A stretch of DNA of 45,648 nt, taken from positions 1 through 45,648 of the IMG/VR virus record IMGVR_UViG_3300028041_000001, one strand, 5' to 3'. Positions 38,846 through 45,648 of the stretch are shown piece after piece (within the stretch, counting starts at the first letter, position 1; the number at the start of each line of letters is the position of its first letter). The notes under the pieces are model-generated. The model saw only the letters and a list, made by a program, of their open reading frames with translations. It was not told where the DNA came from and searched no databases. Both the position numbers and the translations under genes were made by a program. Source of the DNA: a virus.

Positions 38846-39400
38846 TCACTCCTTTTCGGTTGTCGCCGCGTGGGTGGCGGCAAGCTCGGACTGGAACTGG
38901 CGCCAGGTCAGGACTTCGGCGCGGTTGAGGTCGCACTGCTCGGCGAAGGCGATGGCGCCAGCGAAGGGCAGAGCGATGAGGTCGACCCGTTCTCGATCAG
39001 GCAGCGGAGCCACGGCAGCATCGGCGGCCCCACCGGGCGGCTGATGTCCACCGGGGGCGGCGGGGGCGGCGACGGGACAAGCTGCCTTTCCCGGGCCGCG
39101 CAGGCGCAGGTCGTCAGCATCAGCAGCGATAAGGCGATTCGTTTCATTGTTTCGGCTCCTGAGGGTTTCGGCGAGGGCGGCGGCCTTACGTTCCAGCGCG
39201 ATCGCCTTGGCGGTGACGCGGGCATAGGCGGCGTCGGCGCCGCGCTTCTCGGCGGCGGCAATTACGGCGTTGACCCTGCTGCTGTGCCAAAGCTGGAAGC
39301 CGAGCAGCAGGACGGCGAAGGCGACGCCGATCCAAAACCATGACGGCGCGCGCGAAAAGAAACCGGCGAGCTTCGCGCCCGCCTTGGCAATGGCGATCAT
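38846..39400 (-). CDS. Inner-membrane spanin (Rz-like)
   Basis: 184 residues: N-terminal membrane helix (WFWIGVAFAVLLLGFQLW) followed by a coiled-coil (AAEKRGADAAYARVTAKAIA) and a long periplasmic part. A second gene, the outer-membrane spanin, is nested in another frame. Position after holin and endolysin fits the Rz/Rz1 function: fusing inner and outer membranes at the last step of lysis. Length is typical. Confidence 0.8.
   Translation of the reverse strand: MIAIAKAGAKLAGFFSRAPSWFWIGVAFAVLLLGFQLWHSSRVNAVIAAAEKRGADAAYARVTAKAIALERKAAALAETLRSRNNETNRLIAADADDLRLRGPGKAACPVAAPAAPGGHQPPGGAADAAVAPLPDRERVDLIALPFAGAIAFAEQCDLNRAEVLTWRQFQSELAATHAATTEKE
38908..39147 (-). CDS. Outer-membrane spanin lipoprotein (Rz1-like), nested in Rz
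   Basis: 79 residues from ATG 39147 in a different frame from the inner spanin. MKRIALSLLMLTTCACAARE is a lipoprotein signal with the Cys of the lipobox (LMLTTC), and the body is Pro-rich (SPPPPPPVDISRP), both typical of Rz1. Fully embedded in the Rz gene, as in lambda. Confidence 0.8.
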   Translation of the reverse strand: MKRIALSLLMLTTCACAARERQLVPSPPPPPPVDISRPVGPPMLPWLRCLIENGSTSSLCPSLAPSPSPSSATSTAPKS

Positions 39401-39711
39401 TCACTATCTCCTTTTCCGGCTTCGAGCGTCACACCGTCGCGGCCGACGCCGCCTTTGAAGCGGCCGACCGGCCCGCCAATCATCAGGCCGATAATCACGG
39501 CGCTCATCGCGGTAATGAAGCCGCCGAGCGAGCAGCCGAAGATGATGACGATGGTATGCTCGCGCTCAGGCGACCAGCCGCCCCACATCAGCAGGGCGAT
39601 CATCGCAATCGCCATCGCTCCGCAGAACATGCCGGCGGCGGCGACCAGGCAGCCGTAAACGAGCCGCTGGCCTTCGGCGAAAGTGGTTGGCGGCGGGAGG
39701 TGCTTAATCAC
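39397..39711 (-). CDS. Holin (two membrane helices)
   Basis: 104 residues from GTG 39711 (GTGA overlap). Two hydrophobic helices: CLVAAAGMFCGAMAIAMIAL and TIVIIFGCSLGGFITAMSAV, with a charged loop between and a charged C-terminus. Placement between endolysin/lipoprotein and spanins supports a holin that times lysis. Confidence 0.72.
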   Translation of the reverse strand: MIKHLPPPTTFAEGQRLVYGCLVAAAGMFCGAMAIAMIALLMWGGWSPEREHTIVIIFGCSLGGFITAMSAVIIGLMIGGPVGRFKGGVGRDGVTLEAGKGDSE

Positions 39712-39890
39712 GCGATCCTGCCCGTCGACGGCTGGCGCGGCGGCATCGGGCAACAGGGCATCGCGCGCGGCTCGACCGGAGCGGCGGCGGGAGCGGCGCG
39801 CGGTTTGACGACGATCACGCAGCCCGAGACGAGCAGGGCGATGGCAACCCATGCCACCCAGCCAACGCCGAGCGCCGCCACGACTCTCAC
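39708..39890 (-). CDS. Small lipoprotein in lysis module (60 aa)
   Basis: 60 residues from GTG 39890, overlapping the endolysin stop. WVAWVAIALLVSGC is a membrane/lipobox segment with a Cys after LVSG, followed by a Pro/Ala-rich tail containing CC. Could be a lipoprotein or a holin partner; role unknown. Confidence 0.55.
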   Translation of the reverse strand: MRVVAALGVGWVAWVAIALLVSGCVIVVKPRAAPAAAPVEPRAMPCCPMPPRQPSTGRIA

Positions 39891-40438
39891 AGCTCGCCGA
39901 TCCGGTGCAGCAGCCAGCCGAAAACAAAGGCTTCCTGGCTGGGGTTGGCTTCGGCGAGGCGGATGTAGCGCTCGCCCTGAAGGCAATCGAGCGCCCGCAG
40001 CATGACCTTTTCGCCGTCCCGGCCGCGGGCCTTCAGGAGCGCCTGCAGGGCAGCGACGGTGCGCGGGCCAATGCGGCCGTCCACCGCCAGGTCGGGATAG
40101 TCCTTGCCCTGCCGGTTGAGGACGTTGAGCGCCCGCTGCAGGAAGGTGGCGGCGGTTCCCGGCCCCATGTTGACGCCGGTATCGAACAGCTCGAGCGCGA
40201 TCTTCGGCGAGGCGGTCGCGACGCGATCGAAGCCGGGCGCCTTCCAATAGAGCTTTTCGTAGATGGCCTCGGCGGTGGCGCGGGGGAGCTGGCGAAGGTC
40301 GCCGGTGTAGCCATTGGCGCGGGCAACCGCCTGAGTGATGCCCCAATTCGTCGGGCCGCCCTTGTCTGCCGGGTGATTGACATACCCGCCTTCGCGGCGA
40401 ATCAGCTCGTCGATAAGCTGCTCAAGTGACTTGGACAT
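39887..40438 (-). CDS. Endolysin, GH108 muramidase-type
   Basis: 183 residues. REGGYVNHPADKGGPTNWGI is the GH108 catalytic motif (Glu of EGGY); the C-terminal region resembles the small peptidoglycan-binding domain that follows it in this family (VDGRIGPRTVAALQALLKAR). It cuts the cell wall after the holin opens the membrane. Start at 40438 follows GACAGGAGCAGG. No signal peptide, so it needs the holin. Confidence 0.88.
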   Translation of the reverse strand: MSKSLEQLIDELIRREGGYVNHPADKGGPTNWGITQAVARANGYTGDLRQLPRATAEAIYEKLYWKAPGFDRVATASPKIALELFDTGVNMGPGTAATFLQRALNVLNRQGKDYPDLAVDGRIGPRTVAALQALLKARGRDGEKVMLRALDCLQGERYIRLAEANPSQEAFVFGWLLHRIGEL

Positions 40439-40498
40439 GCCTGCTCCTGTCTGTCGGCAATTCATACACTACCGACAAAACGGCGCAAGCCTCTACGG
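40439..40498 (-). promoter_or_regulatory. Lysis promoter region with CTGTCTG and TTCATACA motifs
   Basis: Minus strand: a -35-like TTGCGC, then TTTTGTCGG and TATGAA, followed by CCGACAGACAGGAGCAGG before the endolysin start. The CTGTCTGTCGGCA..TTCATACA combination also occurs at 30496-30517. Confidence 0.45.
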
Positions 40499-43400
40499 TC
40501 AGTCGTCCGTCTTCCGCTCGACCTTGCCGAACGTGGCGTCGAGCCATTCGTCATAGGCGGTCGGGCCGCTCTTGGTCTTGTTGCCCTCTGCATCCGGGCG
40601 GCCGTGCTTCCTGCCAACGATCGCGTCGGCGAACTTGTTGGCGGCGATCGGCCCGGTGCCGGTCGCCGTCGTCGCTCCGGCGAGGGCGGTCGCAACCGGC
40701 CCGCCGCCGGGCGCGGCATTGACCACCGCGGCGAGGCTCGGGGCGATGGCGAAGCCGTAGGCGGCGGCGAGAGCGTTATGCTCGGCGCTGTTGGTCTTGC
40801 GGCTGTTGACCTGGAACAGCTTCGCCATCTTGCTGACGTTCTGAGCGTCCTGGCCGGCGTAGGCGCCGAGCGGGAGGTAGGCGAGGTCGCGGTTGTACCT
40901 GAGGCCCGTCCAGGCGTTGATGAGCGGATCGCCGGCGCCGAACGAAAAGGTGCGGCTGGCGGCGAGCGCGGCATTGTTCTCGAGCCACTTGCCCTCCTTC
41001 TCCCATTCGTCTTGGCGATCGGGGTTGAACAGCATTTCGCGCGCGACGCTGGCGAGGAATTGCAGCGCGTATAGGACGCCGACGCTGAGGATCGTCCCGC
41101 CGGCATGGGCGGCAAGCAGGTCGAGGTCGCCCTGCCGGGCGAGCCGGGCGCCTTTGAGGACGGGCCGCTTCAAGAGGTTGCGATAGGCCGACTGGATGTA
41201 GGCGGTGATCGAGTATGTCGCGTAGGATGCCAGCGGGTTGCGGCTGAGCGGAGCCATTTCGGCCGGGTCGGGCTTCTGGATCGCCATGCGCTCGATACGC
41301 TTCAGCGCCGTGTTGTAATCATAGCCTTCAGGCCCGGCGAGCCATGCATCGGAGGGAAGATCGCCGCCCATGTCGGCGAGCTGCCGGGCGAAGGCTTGCG
41401 GATCCCTGATGCCCAGCTCGCGCATCAAATTCTCCGCTTCGGAGCCGCGCTTGCCGCCGGCGACGACCCGGTGCGCCATGTCGTTGAGGATGCCGCGGCG
41501 GCCGACATCGGCAACCGCCGCGTCCGAGGCGGCGGTGAGGAAGATGAGGCCGGTGTTGCGGTACATCGCGCTCGAGAGGCGGTCGAAGCGGGTTGGGGTG
41601 TCCGACGACGTCTGGAAGCGGTCGAGCGCCCGGAACTGCTCGAGCATGTGGTGTTTGATGAAGCCCTGCGCGCGCGCCCATTCCATCATTTCGGCGCGGC
41701 TGCCCTTGCTGAGGATGTTCGCCCAGGTCTTCGCCACCGCCTTGACGCCGTGAACGGGGTTGCCGGTGACGATGCCGAGCGACGCCGGCTCGAAAATGGA
41801 CAGGGTGACGGCTCGGCCCATCATCGCCAGCGTCCCCTTGACCCGAAGGAAGCCGAGCGAGTTGGCGACGGCCGGGTTGGCAAGGAGGCCGGCGCGGCGG
41901 TAGCGGCCGCTCATCCGGTCGACCAAATCCCAAACGTAGCGCCGGTCGCTGGCCGGGACGCCTTCGCGGGCCATTTGATCGTCGAGCTGGCGGGCGATCG
42001 ACGGGCCGCTTCTCTTGACGCCGGGGGGATGGCCGAACCGGCGCTCCCATTCCGTCCGCCGCACCGAGTCGACGACATAACGCACCAGCGACGAAACCGG
42101 GTCGGGGTTGTAGAAGTCGCGCAGCAGCGCGTCCGCCTCGGCCGGCAGCTCTCGCTTCTTCTCGCTGTTGGGCAGGGTCGCGCTCGCCGTGTGATCGGCG
42201 AACGTCTCCTGATGAAGGATCGCGTCGCGATAGGCAGAAGCCGACTGCAGCGCAAAAGCGTCGCGCACGGCGTCGAACATTTCCTCGACCAGCCCGGCCG
42301 GATCGGTGTCGCTGTCGTCCTTCAGCGCCTTGCGAAGCTCCGCATAGCCGTCGATGCCGTACTTGGCGGCGAGGGCGGCGAACGCCTGCAGCCGCTCCGG
42401 GCTGGCGGCGATGCTCTCCGCGTCGTCGCCCACATGCTTGTCGAAGACAATCTCGTAAACCCGTACCGCCTGCTCGAGGAAGCGGTCGGGGTTGCCAGCC
42501 ACCAGCTCGCGGTCGATCTGCCGGTTAAGATAGCCGGCGTCCTGAACATAGCCGAGCTGGATGCCGACGTTGCGGTTCTCATACCACTCGTCGTTGAACG
42601 CCTTCCGCATGGCGCTCGCCAGCGGCCTCAGCCCCATGTCATCGGCGACGTCGCGGCCGCCCAGCAGGGCCGCGAGTGTGTCGCGCTGCTCGCGGGTGAG
42701 CTTCTTATAGACCCAGCCGCTGCCGCCGACCTTTTCCAGCTCCCTGAACACCGGGTTGAGCGCCTTGTTCTCGCGAATTTCCACGGCGTCACCGAAGGTT
42801 CGGCTGACATGCCGGGTGCCGCCGAGGTCGAAAGCGAAATGGTCGTGGATGCGAAGCGCTGCCTTCGATCCCCAGCGGTTCGCCACCATCTTCACGCCGT
42901 CCGCGGCGGCCGAAAAGGCGAGCGCGCGGACATTGTTGACCTTCGACATGATCTTGACCGGATCGGCCGCGCGGCGGCTGTTTTCCTCCTTGTCGACCTG
43001 CCGATTGTGGAACCATGTGTCGACCGCCTCGAAGTCGGCGGCGAGCAGCCGGCCGAACAGGTTGCGCGTCCGGTTGGCGGAGCGCCTGGCCTGCCGTTGC
43101 TGTTCGGGCGTGGCGACGTCGGCAAAGCCGGTCGCGGCTTCGGCCGGCGGCGCGCCGCTTTCAGCGATGGCCTGCAGGCCCAGCGTGTCGATGAGCTTCT
43201 GGAAGGCGTCGAAGATGGCAATGCGTTCCTCGCCCTTGGGAAAGGTCAGGCGGAACCGATCTTCGGCTTCGGACAGATAAGCGTCATTGCCCTTGCCGAC
43301 GAACTCGCTGCCGAACCCGGCATTGGCGAGCTTGAAGCCGATCCATGCCTCGAAGGCGCGAGCGAGCATTTCGGTCGGCCGAGTCCAATAGTCGCCGGCG

Positions 43401-45646
43401 CCGCTCGTCTTGTTCATCGCGTCGGCGCCTCGCCAGTAGCGGCTTTTCTCCTTAGCCCGGCTGCGGCCGGACAGGATGTTGTCGATCTGAGCCTGTAGCG
43501 CCGTTTTCTGCTTCGCGCTCTTGGTTTTGGCGATCTGCTGCTGCAGCCGCATCACCTTCGCGGCAATCTCGGCGCCGTCGAAGAACATGGCATTAAGCAG
43601 GTTGACGAACGCCTCGCGCACGTTCCCCGGCTGGAAGTCGGCGCCGCTCTCGCGCACCAGGCCGGACAGCCCTCGCGCCTGTTCGTCGGTGAGCTGGTCG
43701 AGCAGGTAATAGTCGAGCGCGTGGCCCCATTCGTGGCTGAAGCTGTTGGAGCGCCCGGGAAGCATGATTTCGGCGCCCTCATGGCTGTAGGCGCCAAGGA
43801 AGTTGGCCTTGCCCATCAGCGTCAGCTTCAGCCTGCCCCCGAGCGACAATGCCCTCGGGGCAATGCCAAGGACGGCGGCCATGCCCTGAAGCGTCTGATG
43901 AGCGTCGAGAAGCTGGTCGATCGCATATTGCAGCGGCATGCCCGGCGCTATCTCGGCCTTGATGCCGGTCAAGCGTTCCAGCGCCTCGATCAGCAGCCTC
44001 GCCTTGCGCCGCGGCGGCAGCAGGTTGAATTTTTCCTCCGTTATGCCGAGCGCCTGGATGGCGCTGGCATAGGCCGACTGACGGTTGGTGAACGACGCCT
44101 CGAGGAAGCCCGGTTCATAGCTGCCGCGCTCGCGCTTGGTGTGGCCGTCGATGTCCAGCTCGGCATCCATATCGGGGCCAGCGTCGAACAAGTCCGGGCC
44201 ATCGGTGCCGTCGCGCTGGCGCAGCAGCCCTTTGAGGATGTCGACCGGCGCTTTGCCCGGCTCGGCGCCGAACAGTCCTTCGCTCGCCTCCTGGCGGTTG
44301 GCCTCGGCGATATAGTCCTGAAGCAGCTCCGTCACCTTCTTGCGGCTGGCCGCGCGCGTCATGTCCGCGTTGTAGAACGCGCGGATCAATTCCTCGGTGA
44401 CGGGTGACATGGCATCGAAAGCGTCGACCTGGGCGAGGATGTCGGCCGGCTTGGTGCCGCGCTTTCTCGCGTCGCTTACCCGCGCTGCCGCGTCGGCGAG
44501 GTCGTCGGTGATGTCGTAGCGGGCTTCGATTTCACCGGCCGCCGCTCTCTGCCGCATCTTCGCCCAGGCGGGAGCCACATCGGCAAGCGAGCTGGTGATC
44601 GCCCGGATGTCATCGTGCGCGCTCTCCATCATTCGCTCAAGCAGTTTCGGCTTGCCATAGGCCGCCGCGACGACTGCGTTCTCGATCCGCTGCAGCCCGG
44701 TCGTGGTCAGCCGCCGGTCGCTGCCGATGAAATTACCCATTTCGCCGGCGGTGAGGTTGCGCGCGAAGGCTTCGACGAAGCCGCGGTTGGCGGCGCTGTT
44801 GAGGTCGCCGCCCGCATATTGAGCCAGCAGCTCCGGGGTGATCGTGTCGGCGTCGGACTGCGCCCGCTCGACCGGCGACATTTCGAGCTTGGTGTCCTTG
44901 TTGCTCTCGACGACGAACTGGCGCTTTTGCTCGTCGCTCAGCGCCTCGGTGACGCGCCGCACCAGCACCGGCCGCTCGATGCCGGTGATGTCGTGGCCCT
45001 GGCTGCGAAGGAAGGCGCGATAGGCTTCCGCCTGCTCCGGGTACTCGTCAAAGATTTTGTTGAGCGCCAGCATGCGGCCGTTGCCGCTGAGGACGACGCC
45101 GTTCTCGTCGACGATCGGCGCGCCGCGGTCGCTGCTGGGGTCATCGCCAAGCAGCTCCGGGTCGAACTTGGCGATGATGTCCTGCACCTGCAGGGTCGTC
45201 GTCTCGCGGCTGCGGTCGCGGTTCTGAAGCCGCCCTTCGGCCTTCGCCAGCTCGGCGGCGTCGATGACCTCGGCGCGGGTACGAACCTTGTTCCCGGCCG
45301 GGGTGCGGACATATTTCTCGCCCTCCTCGAGCGGCTGAGGCTCGCGCGCGGCGGCCGGCTCCGCCTTCGGCGCGTCATTCCCCAGCCCGCCTTCAACCGT
45401 TGGAGCGGGCTGAGCGACGGGCTGGGGGTCGACCGGCTGCGGCGCAGGAGCGGGCGCCGCTTGGGTTGACGCGGGAACAAGGTCGGCGAAGGGGTCGCCC
45501 TGCGGCTCGGGCTGCACCTGCCTTGGCCGCTCCGTTTCGGGCGGCGTGATTGGCTGAGCCTCGGCGCGGCGCGACGCCGGCTCGAGCGGGGCGGACGGAA
45601 GCGGCGCATCGGGCGCTGGCAAGGCCATCGCCTCGACCAGCGCCCG
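40499..45646 (-). CDS. Giant polyvalent virion/ejection protein, C-terminal part (continues from the left edge)
   Basis: Codons of a 2,127-residue protein joined to 1-1263. Full-length residues about 526-650 contain a DdrB/ParB-like domain (LQVQDIIAKFDPELLGDDPS; IVDENGVVLSGNGRMLALNK; FVVESNKDTKLEMSPVERAQ), as described for phage and plasmid polyvalent proteins. About residue 1050 is a zinc metallopeptidase motif HEWGHALDYYLLDQL. A third DPFADL lies near residue 463 after DPFADL at 3 and 21. Further alpha-helical domains follow, and near the C-terminus is a membrane segment (ILSVGVLYALQFLASVAREM, about 1930). Likely injected with DNA and protective against host defence; inferred from the family. 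Confidence 0.85.
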   Translation of the reverse strand, partial: RALVEAMALPAPDAPLPSAPLEPASRRAEAQPITPPETERPRQVQPEPQGDPFADLVPASTQAAPAPAPQPVDPQPVAQPAPTVEGGLGNDAPKAEPAAAREPQPLEEGEKYVRTPAGNKVRTRAEVIDAAELAKAEGRLQNRDRSRETTTLQVQDIIAKFDPELLGDDPSSDRGAPIVDENGVVLSGNGRMLALNKIFDEYPEQAEAYRAFLRSQGHDITGIERPVLVRRVTEALSDEQKRQFVVESNKDTKLEMSPVERAQSDADTITPELLAQYAGGDLNSAANRGFVEAFARNLTAGEMGNFIGSDRRLTTTGLQRIENAVVAAAYGKPKLLERMMESAHDDIRAITSSLADVAPAWAKMRQRAAAGEIEARYDITDDLADAAARVSDARKRGTKPADILAQVDAFDAMSPVTEELIRAFYNADMTRAASRKKVTELLQDYIAEANRQEASEGLFGAEPGKAPVDILKGLLRQRDGTDGPDLFDAGPDMDAELDIDGHTKRERGSYEPGFLEASFTNRQSAYASAIQALGITEEKFNLLPPRRKARLLIEALERLTGIKAEIAPGMPLQYAIDQLLDAHQTLQGMAAVLGIAPRALSLGGRLKLTLMGKANFLGAYSHEGAEIMLPGRSNSFSHEWGHALDYYLLDQLTDEQARGLSGLVRESGADFQPGNVREAFVNLLNAMFFDGAEIAAKVMRLQQQIAKTKSAKQKTALQAQIDNILSGRSRAKEKSRYWRGADAMNKTSGAGDYWTRPTEMLARAFEAWIGFKLANAGFGSEFVGKGNDAYLSEAEDRFRLTFPKGEERIAIFDAFQKLIDTLGLQAIAESGAPPAEAATGFADVATPEQQRQARRSANRTRNLFGRLLAADFEAVDTWFHNRQVDKEENSRRAADPVKIMSKVNNVRALAFSAAADGVKMVANRWGSKAALRIHDHFAFDLGGTRHVSRTFGDAVEIRENKALNPVFRELEKVGGSGWVYKKLTREQRDTLAALLGGRDVADDMGLRPLASAMRKAFNDEWYENRNVGIQLGYVQDAGYLNRQIDRELVAGNPDRFLEQAVRVYEIVFDKHVGDDAESIAASPERLQAFAALAAKYGIDGYAELRKALKDDSDTDPAGLVEEMFDAVRDAFALQSASAYRDAILHQETFADHTASATLPNSEKKRELPAEADALLRDFYNPDPVSSLVRYVVDSVRRTEWERRFGHPPGVKRSGPSIARQLDDQMAREGVPASDRRYVWDLVDRMSGRYRRAGLLANPAVANSLGFLRVKGTLAMMGRAVTLSIFEPASLGIVTGNPVHGVKAVAKTWANILSKGSRAEMMEWARAQGFIKHHMLEQFRALDRFQTSSDTPTRFDRLSSAMYRNTGLIFLTAASDAAVADVGRRGILNDMAHRVVAGGKRGSEAENLMRELGIRDPQAFARQLADMGGDLPSDAWLAGPEGYDYNTALKRIERMAIQKPDPAEMAPLSRNPLASYATYSITAYIQSAYRNLLKRPVLKGARLARQGDLDLLAAHAGGTILSVGVLYALQFLASVAREMLFNPDRQDEWEKEGKWLENNAALAASRTFSFGAGDPLINAWTGLRYNRDLAYLPLGAYAGQDAQNVSKMAKLFQVNSRKTNSAEHNALAAAYGFAIAPSLAAVVNAAPGGGPVATALAGATTATGTGPIAANKFADAIVGRKHGRPDAEGNKTKSGPTAYDEWLDATFGKVERKTDD
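45620..45646. repeat. Terminal direct repeat, right copy
   Basis: Identical to bases 1-27. Bases 45647-45648 (AT) then break the match (CG at 28-29). Confidence 0.85.
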
Positions 45647-45648
45647 AT

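Noticed and set aside
41105-43498. 797-residue plus-strand open frame
   Set aside because: Antisense to the giant virion protein; low-information Arg/Val/Ala sequence.
1-45648. CRISPR array, insertion sequence or rRNA
   Set aside because: No regularly spaced repeats, transposase motifs or rRNA-like segments were seen.

Overview
The window looks like one complete unit of a temperate, podovirus-type phage genome (or excised prophage) of about 45.6 kb. The last 30 bases repeat the first 27, and one 2,127-codon reading frame runs off the left edge and re-enters at the right edge in phase. The sequence is very GC-rich with strong G/C bias at third codon positions. The attP core is the 3' half of a tRNA-Val(GAC) gene. 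Together these suggest an alphaproteobacterial host, possibly a sphingomonad; the host is inference.

Layout. (1) Late/virion block on the minus strand, 19.7 kb down to 1 and on across the closure to 40.5 kb: small terminase, two receptor-binding proteins with a shared anchor plus a Gly-rich fibre, large terminase, P22-type portal, scaffold, major capsid, adaptor, nozzle, GNAT-like protein, two T7 gp14-like internal proteins, an M15-type peptidase and a giant polyvalent ejection protein with DdrB/ParB-like and HEWGH metallopeptidase regions. (2) Continuing on the minus strand, 40.4-38.1 kb: GH108 endolysin, small lipoprotein, holin, nested spanins, then a membrane-anchored RyR-domain protein and an Acb2/Tad1-like protein, ending at a bidirectional terminator beside attP. 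(3) Early block on the plus strand, 19.8-25.5 kb: a tight chain of small genes including RadC-like, adenine methyltransferase and Lar-like anti-restriction proteins, driven by a promoter overlapped by an operator. (4) Replication/recombination block on the minus strand, 35.8-25.4 kb: Cro-like protein, Sak4-like ATPase, SSB, SF2 helicase, two HNH proteins, Fe-S PD-(D/E)XK nuclease, primase-helicase and RusA. (5) Lysogeny block on the plus strand, 35.9-38.1 kb: CI-like repressor, excisionase-like protein, tyrosine integrase and attP.

How it fits together. The divergent immunity promoters and the early promoter at 19.74 kb carry the same 15-bp imperfect palindrome (CCGACA-N3-TGTAGG), so one repressor probably controls all three. 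A second short motif (CTGTCTG-type) lies just upstream of several minus-strand genes.

Most interesting points: a textbook-looking -1 frameshift signal in the SSB gene that would swap its low-complexity tail for a four-cysteine knuckle; the Acb2-like/RyR pair, which looks like an anti-defence unit against nucleotide second messengers; and a near-parS palindrome beside attP. All assignments come from reading the sequence; no database search was run.
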